Origin: Dehalobacter sp. DCM
Lineage (GTDB): Bacteria > Bacillota > Desulfitobacteriia > Desulfitobacteriales > Syntrophobotulaceae
Reading direction: 5' to 3'
NCBI RefSeq assembly: GCF_024972775.1
Contig: NZ_CP092282.1
Span: 2,473,001 to 2,537,000, forward strand
DNA: 64,000 nt
Both the position numbers and the translations under genes were made by a program. Below the pieces are notes generated by a model that ran no database searches, was not told the DNA's origin, and saw nothing but the letters and a program-made list of their open reading frames with translations. Each line of letters opens with the position of its first letter. The first letter of the stretch is position 1. Positions 60,568-64,000 of this stretch are shown in pieces.

Positions 60568-62436
60568 CTACTTCAGCGCATACTGATTGCCAAATAACAA
60601 ATCATATTCCAATAGCCAATAATCCCTATCATATGTTTCATACTGTGTCGGCAGTTCAGCAACCGGGTTCCCTTGTTTATCCACCGTCACTTTCGTGCTG
60701 AGAACAGTTAAATCAGAATATATATCCTGCGTAAAATCAAAGACGATATTTCCTTTCAACTGCAATTGCTCTAAGAGGTAAGCACTTAGAAAAAAGGGAC
60801 TGATCAGGCCGATATCCTGAGTAATTGCCGTCGTTTGATAATTAGACCAGAGCACAAGCGGCACTGATTTCATCTTGATGGTGTCCTCTTCGGTCCACTG
60901 ATTTTCAGCAGACGTAATGTATCCCGTTTCGCGATAGACCTGATATTCTTTACCCAAATACGGTAAATGGTCTCCAAAAAACATCAGAATCGTCGGTTTC
61001 TTCGACTTTTCCAGATAAGAGGTTAAATACGCAAGGGCTTTATCCGCATCGCGCACACCATGGGTATAGGTCTCAAGAATCTGTTCGCTGTTCGTGGATA
61101 TATCACCGGTTACGCTGATCGGATTATGCGTATAGCGCGCCGCAGGATAGGGGCCATGGTTTTGCATCGTCAGTGCAAAGATGAATTGCGGCCCTTCTGC
61201 TTGGCTCAATTGCGCAATGATTTTTCTACTGACATCCATATCCCCGATATATTCCCCTGTTTTTTGGGCATTAGGAAAGTCATTAATGTTGTAAAAATGG
61301 TTAAAGCCCAATAAGGGATAAACGGTATCCCGATCATAGAACCAATCGTGATAGGGATGGATTGCCGTCGTTGTATAACCATAGCTTTTTAACAGATGAG
61401 GCAGCGCCGGAAGCGGATTGACAACATATTGCTGATAAGCGATCGATCCCTGAGGCAAATATTTAGTTGACAATCCCGTTAAGAGTTCAAATTCCACGTT
61501 AGCTGTACTGCCGCCGTAAACCGGAGAAAGAATCGCGCCGCTAGGGTACTGGTCTGATATCGAATGGAAATAAGGCAGCGGATCTCCGGAAAACGTAACA
61601 CCAGGCAGAACGGTCGGATCCCAAAAGGACTCATTCAATACAATAATAATATCCGGTTTTACAGCGGGCGGTTCTTCCGCCCCAGCGTCAGATTTGGACT
61701 TACTGACAATACGATGGATGGCGCTCTCACTGTATCCGATTGGCGGGACCACAAGCGCATTTTCTACATTCATGATAAAGCCCAGCAACAACCCGTTCTG
61801 TAAGCTATTTTCAGACTGAACCCAATAGATATTTTCTATATTTGCCGCCTTGAAGAGGGTCTGGACAGGTGTATGACGATAAAAAACGAGGATAGGAATT
61901 AACACGATGGAAATAAAAAATAGTATAAGCCGGGGCTGCCACCCCAGGCGGTGCCTGGGGATAAAGAATACTCCGGCAATGATCACGATGACGATCAATA
62001 AAGCAAGGAGTATAAGGACAGTCCCAATTTCCCCGGTGATTTTCGGCAATAAATTATAGACCTGGTCAACACGTCCAAAATCCCAGGGGAAAAGCGGGTC
62101 ACCCAAAAATTGTTTTTTAACATGATTGGTAATGGCAAAAACAATAAGTAAAACAGAGGATATGACCACCGCCCGCAATGTTCCTGTCAGAAAAAGAAAA
62201 AAAGAATTGAGCAACAGAATGGCGCAATAATTGATGATAAAAAGCGTGAAATAGGAAATGATCCATAGAAATGCATCTGAAATACTTTCTCTTTGGATCA
62301 CTTCGATGGTCATCAACTGAAGCAGCGACATGGCTGCTATCCACAATAAAAATCCTCTGATGGTGATTTTTTTGTTGCGTAAGTTATTGTTGATGCGATT
62401 AACAAATCCGTGGAAGGCCTTCCCCATATAAGACAT
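60568..62436 (-). CDS. LTA synthase-like membrane sulfatase/phosphoglycerol transferase
   Basis: 622 residues. Five membrane helices occupy about residues 28-190. The extracytoplasmic sulfatase-fold domain has IIIVLNESFWDP near 263 (metal Glu), GSTANVEFELLTGL near 307 with the nucleophile Thr, ALTMQNHGPYPA near 423 and FFGDHLPYLG near 488 (metal Asp/His). LtaS-type enzymes transfer glycerol phosphate from phosphatidylglycerol to build or decorate teichoic acid; the family also includes related phosphotransferases. The gene starts 38 bp inside the end of hypE, with GGGAGG about 15 bases before its ATG, and is probably co-transcribed. Confidence 0.87.
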   Translation of the reverse strand: MSYMGKAFHGFVNRINNNLRNKKITIRGFLLWIAAMSLLQLMTIEVIQRESISDAFLWIISYFTLFIINYCAILLLNSFFLFLTGTLRAVVISSVLLIVFAITNHVKKQFLGDPLFPWDFGRVDQVYNLLPKITGEIGTVLILLALLIVIVIIAGVFFIPRHRLGWQPRLILFFISIVLIPILVFYRHTPVQTLFKAANIENIYWVQSENSLQNGLLLGFIMNVENALVVPPIGYSESAIHRIVSKSKSDAGAEEPPAVKPDIIIVLNESFWDPTVLPGVTFSGDPLPYFHSISDQYPSGAILSPVYGGSTANVEFELLTGLSTKYLPQGSIAYQQYVVNPLPALPHLLKSYGYTTTAIHPYHDWFYDRDTVYPLLGFNHFYNINDFPNAQKTGEYIGDMDVSRKIIAQLSQAEGPQFIFALTMQNHGPYPAARYTHNPISVTGDISTNSEQILETYTHGVRDADKALAYLTSYLEKSKKPTILMFFGDHLPYLGKEYQVYRETGYITSAENQWTEEDTIKMKSVPLVLWSNYQTTAITQDIGLISPFFLSAYLLEQLQLKGNIVFDFTQDIYSDLTVLSTKVTVDKQGNPVAELPTQYETYDRDYWLLEYDLLFGNQYALK

Positions 62437-63388
62437 CGATAATTCGTTTTCCTCCCAGCCTTGTTTTTATGGTTACGAGCGGTTTTGCGTTGTCGGCAAC
62501 TTTGCCGATAATCTGTGCATGTACACCGAGCGGATGCTGGTGAAGAATATCAAGCGCCATATCGGCATGTTCCGGGGCAATGATACACAAAAATTTGCCT
62601 TCATTCGCCATATATAACGGATCAAGCCCTAAAATATCGCAAAAAGATTTGACTTCAGGATCGACCGGAATCTGCGTTTCCTCAATCTCGATCCCATGAC
62701 TTCCCGACTCCGCGATTTCATTCAGAACTGTTCCCAGGCCGCCGCGGGTAATATCCCGCATGACACGGATAGCAATCCCGTTGTCGATGAGGCCGCGGAC
62801 CATTGGGCCCAGATCAGCACAGTCGCTGTGGATGGAATTATTGATTTCCATTCGTTGTGAAAGAATGCAAGCGTGATGGTTGCCCAGATTGCCGTTAATA
62901 ATGACAATGTCGCCTTGCCGTATGTTTTCTGAACCAAAGAATCGCCCGGTTTTTCGGTAGCCTAGACCAGCTGTATTGATATAGAGACCGCCATTCCCCT
63001 GGACAACTTTTGTGTCGCCGGCAACGATCTTAATACCGGCCTCACGCGCTGTCTTGCTCAGTGAACCAACAATCCGGTCCAAGAGGTCAATATCGAGTCC
63101 TTCTTCAAGGATAAATCCGGCCGTCAGATACTGCGGTTCCGCCCCGCTCATCCATAGGTCGTTTACGGTTCCGCAGACAGCCAATTTCCCGATGTCTCCG
63201 CCGGGAAATTCCAACGGTGTTACCACAAAAGAGTCCGTCGTCATCGCCAATGGGTAATGTGCCACCGGCAGTGCCGCTGCATCTTCCATCTTATCCAGAT
63301 AGTCGTTGGCCAGGTATTTTTGAAAAATATCCTTAATTAGTTCACGCGTTGCGTTGCCGCCGCTGCCATGCGCCATTACAATTTTCAT
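62399..63388 (-). CDS. hypE: Hydrogenase maturation protein HypE
   Basis: 329 residues of the PurM-like fold. HypE dehydrates the carbamoyl group that HypF places on its C-terminal cysteine, giving the thiocyanate used for the CN ligands of the [NiFe] site. The essential C-terminus PRIC is present. Other family blocks: GSGGNATRELIKDIF near residue 8, MTTDSFVVTPLEFPGGDIGKLAVCGTVNDL (near 50-78) and RDITRGGLGTVLNEIA near 205. GGTGGA precedes the ATG. It lies 111 bp downstream of hypD on the same strand, matching the usual hypCDE order. Confidence 0.95.
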   Translation of the reverse strand: MKIVMAHGSGGNATRELIKDIFQKYLANDYLDKMEDAAALPVAHYPLAMTTDSFVVTPLEFPGGDIGKLAVCGTVNDLWMSGAEPQYLTAGFILEEGLDIDLLDRIVGSLSKTAREAGIKIVAGDTKVVQGNGGLYINTAGLGYRKTGRFFGSENIRQGDIVIINGNLGNHHACILSQRMEINNSIHSDCADLGPMVRGLIDNGIAIRVMRDITRGGLGTVLNEIAESGSHGIEIEETQIPVDPEVKSFCDILGLDPLYMANEGKFLCIIAPEHADMALDILHQHPLGVHAQIIGKVADNAKPLVTIKTRLGGKRIIDVLYGEGLPRIC

Positions 63389-63499
63389 CTATCCACCCGC
63401 TTTAATTTATTTTATCCAAAATAGTTTGAATTACCCGCATTGACACCCTTGCTTCTTTTCCGGTAAATGACCATATCAAGACTTACTTGACTAAAACTC

Positions 63500-64000
63500 T
63501 TACTTCTTTGAGAAACGATACCAAATACCGCAGGTGCCTTCAGAAGACACCATACAGGGCCCTTGTGCTTTTGCAGGAGTACAGGCTTTGGCAAACATCG
63601 GACACTCATCGGGGTTTATTTTTCCTAAAATGACTTCGCCGCAACGGCAGGCAGTCGGCTTTTGATTAGCGTCTCCCGTCAAATCGAAGGATCCGGCATC
63701 GTACTGTTGGTATTTTGGCCTCAGATAATACCCCGAATCCGCGATAACACCAATACCACGCCAAAAAGCGGGTCCGGATTCAAAATAGTCGTCAATGTAC
63801 TTGAGTGCAGCTTGGTTACCTTCCGGCTTCACTGCCGAAGGATAGAGGTTATGGACCTGTGCTTTGTTATTCTTCATTTGCTGTAACAAATCATAGATTG
63901 CAATCAGGATATGCTCTCCTTCAAAACCGGCGACGGCAAAAGGTTTTGCGTAACGCTCCGCCAGCGTCGAATAAATGTTGGAACCTAAAATCGTACTAAC
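63500..64000 (-). CDS. hypD: Hydrogenase maturation protein HypD, 3' part only
   Basis: The frame is open to the right edge of the window (166 sense codons visible; HypD is about 360). The visible part starts inside AVAGFEGEHIL and continues NLYPSAVKPEGNQ, then RGIGVIADSGYYL. The C-terminal cysteines ACRCGEVILG and CPMFAKACTP, then GPCMVSSEGTC, contribute to the [4Fe-4S] and metal sites. HypD works with HypC to make the Fe(CN)2CO centre. The stop is 111 bp before the hypE start. Confidence 0.93.
   Translation of the reverse strand, partial: VSTILGSNIYSTLAERYAKPFAVAGFEGEHILIAIYDLLQQMKNNKAQVHNLYPSAVKPEGNQAALKYIDDYFESGPAFWRGIGVIADSGYYLRPKYQQYDAGSFDLTGDANQKPTACRCGEVILGKINPDECPMFAKACTPAKAQGPCMVSSEGTCGIWYRFSKK

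Overview
The window looks like chromosome from an anaerobic, probably endospore-forming Gram-positive bacterium of the Clostridia (Peptococcaceae/Desulfitobacteriaceae type; this placement is inference). The basis is moderate-to-low GC, strong GGAGG ribosome binding sites, many ferredoxin-type proteins, a molybdopterin oxidoreductase with its own Fe-S and cytochrome b partners, [NiFe]-hydrogenase maturation genes, a RACo-like corrinoid-protein activator, MTHFR, a DUF3231 protein and an LTA-synthase-like enzyme. No genes for aerobic respiration are seen.

Region 1 (1-11.5 kb) is a redox/catabolic island. It holds old-yellow-enzyme (OYE) type enoate reductases (one cut by the left edge, one intact, one decayed), an iron alcohol dehydrogenase, two kinds of short-chain dehydrogenase (SDR), a SnoaL-fold protein and a LysR regulator. 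An IS66-family element (6371-8921) sits between two 1627-bp direct repeats (4744-6370 and 8922-10548), so the SnoaL and SDR genes are present twice. The IS flanks do not match each other; each matches the far border of the duplicated block, which records how the duplication arose.

Region 2 (12.3-26.5 kb) is metal-cofactor and redox biology: a RACo-like ferredoxin/ASKHA protein, a ferredoxin, an FMN-binding protein, three NifX-type domains (one fused to an Mrp/NBP35 ATPase), two MinD-like ATPases with inserted ferredoxin domains, two DUF134 regulators and metF. Two transcription units follow, separated by a terminator: a Tat-exported Fe-S protein with a membrane cytochrome b, and a molybdopterin oxidoreductase without Tat signal with a small Fe-S partner. 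Palindromes close to TTGACATATGTCAA overlap the promoters of one NifX gene and one DUF134 gene and may define a small regulon.

Region 3 (26.5-38.5 kb) is mixed: YwbE, a protein with two internal repeats, a ferritin-like protein, an AlkD-like repair protein, a two-TM protein with a Nudix-like domain (possible conflict-system effector), a metallophosphoesterase, a voltage-gated channel with a zinc-ribbon tail beside a broken ParE toxin gene, a nucleoside-recognition membrane protein, a LUD/CCG iron-sulfur pair, a prohibitin-like protein and an AIM24-type protein. Copies of a dispersed palindromic repeat lie at 3' ends of genes.

Region 4 (38.6-56.5 kb) is dominated by an 8.75-kb cyclic beta-1,2-glucan synthase-like gene, then an FtsK/SpoIIIE translocase, a PHP phosphoesterase, tRNA-Trp with a consensus promoter, DUF3231, DoxX, an MGMT-like protein, the DUF6323/DUF6179 pair and cysteine-rich zinc-ribbon proteins. 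Region 5 (56.5-64 kb) has two MoeA genes (one fused to a binding-protein-like domain), a nitroreductase, an LTA-synthase-like sulfatase, hypE and the 3' part of hypD. The MoeA genes would supply the molybdopterin cofactor needed in Region 2.
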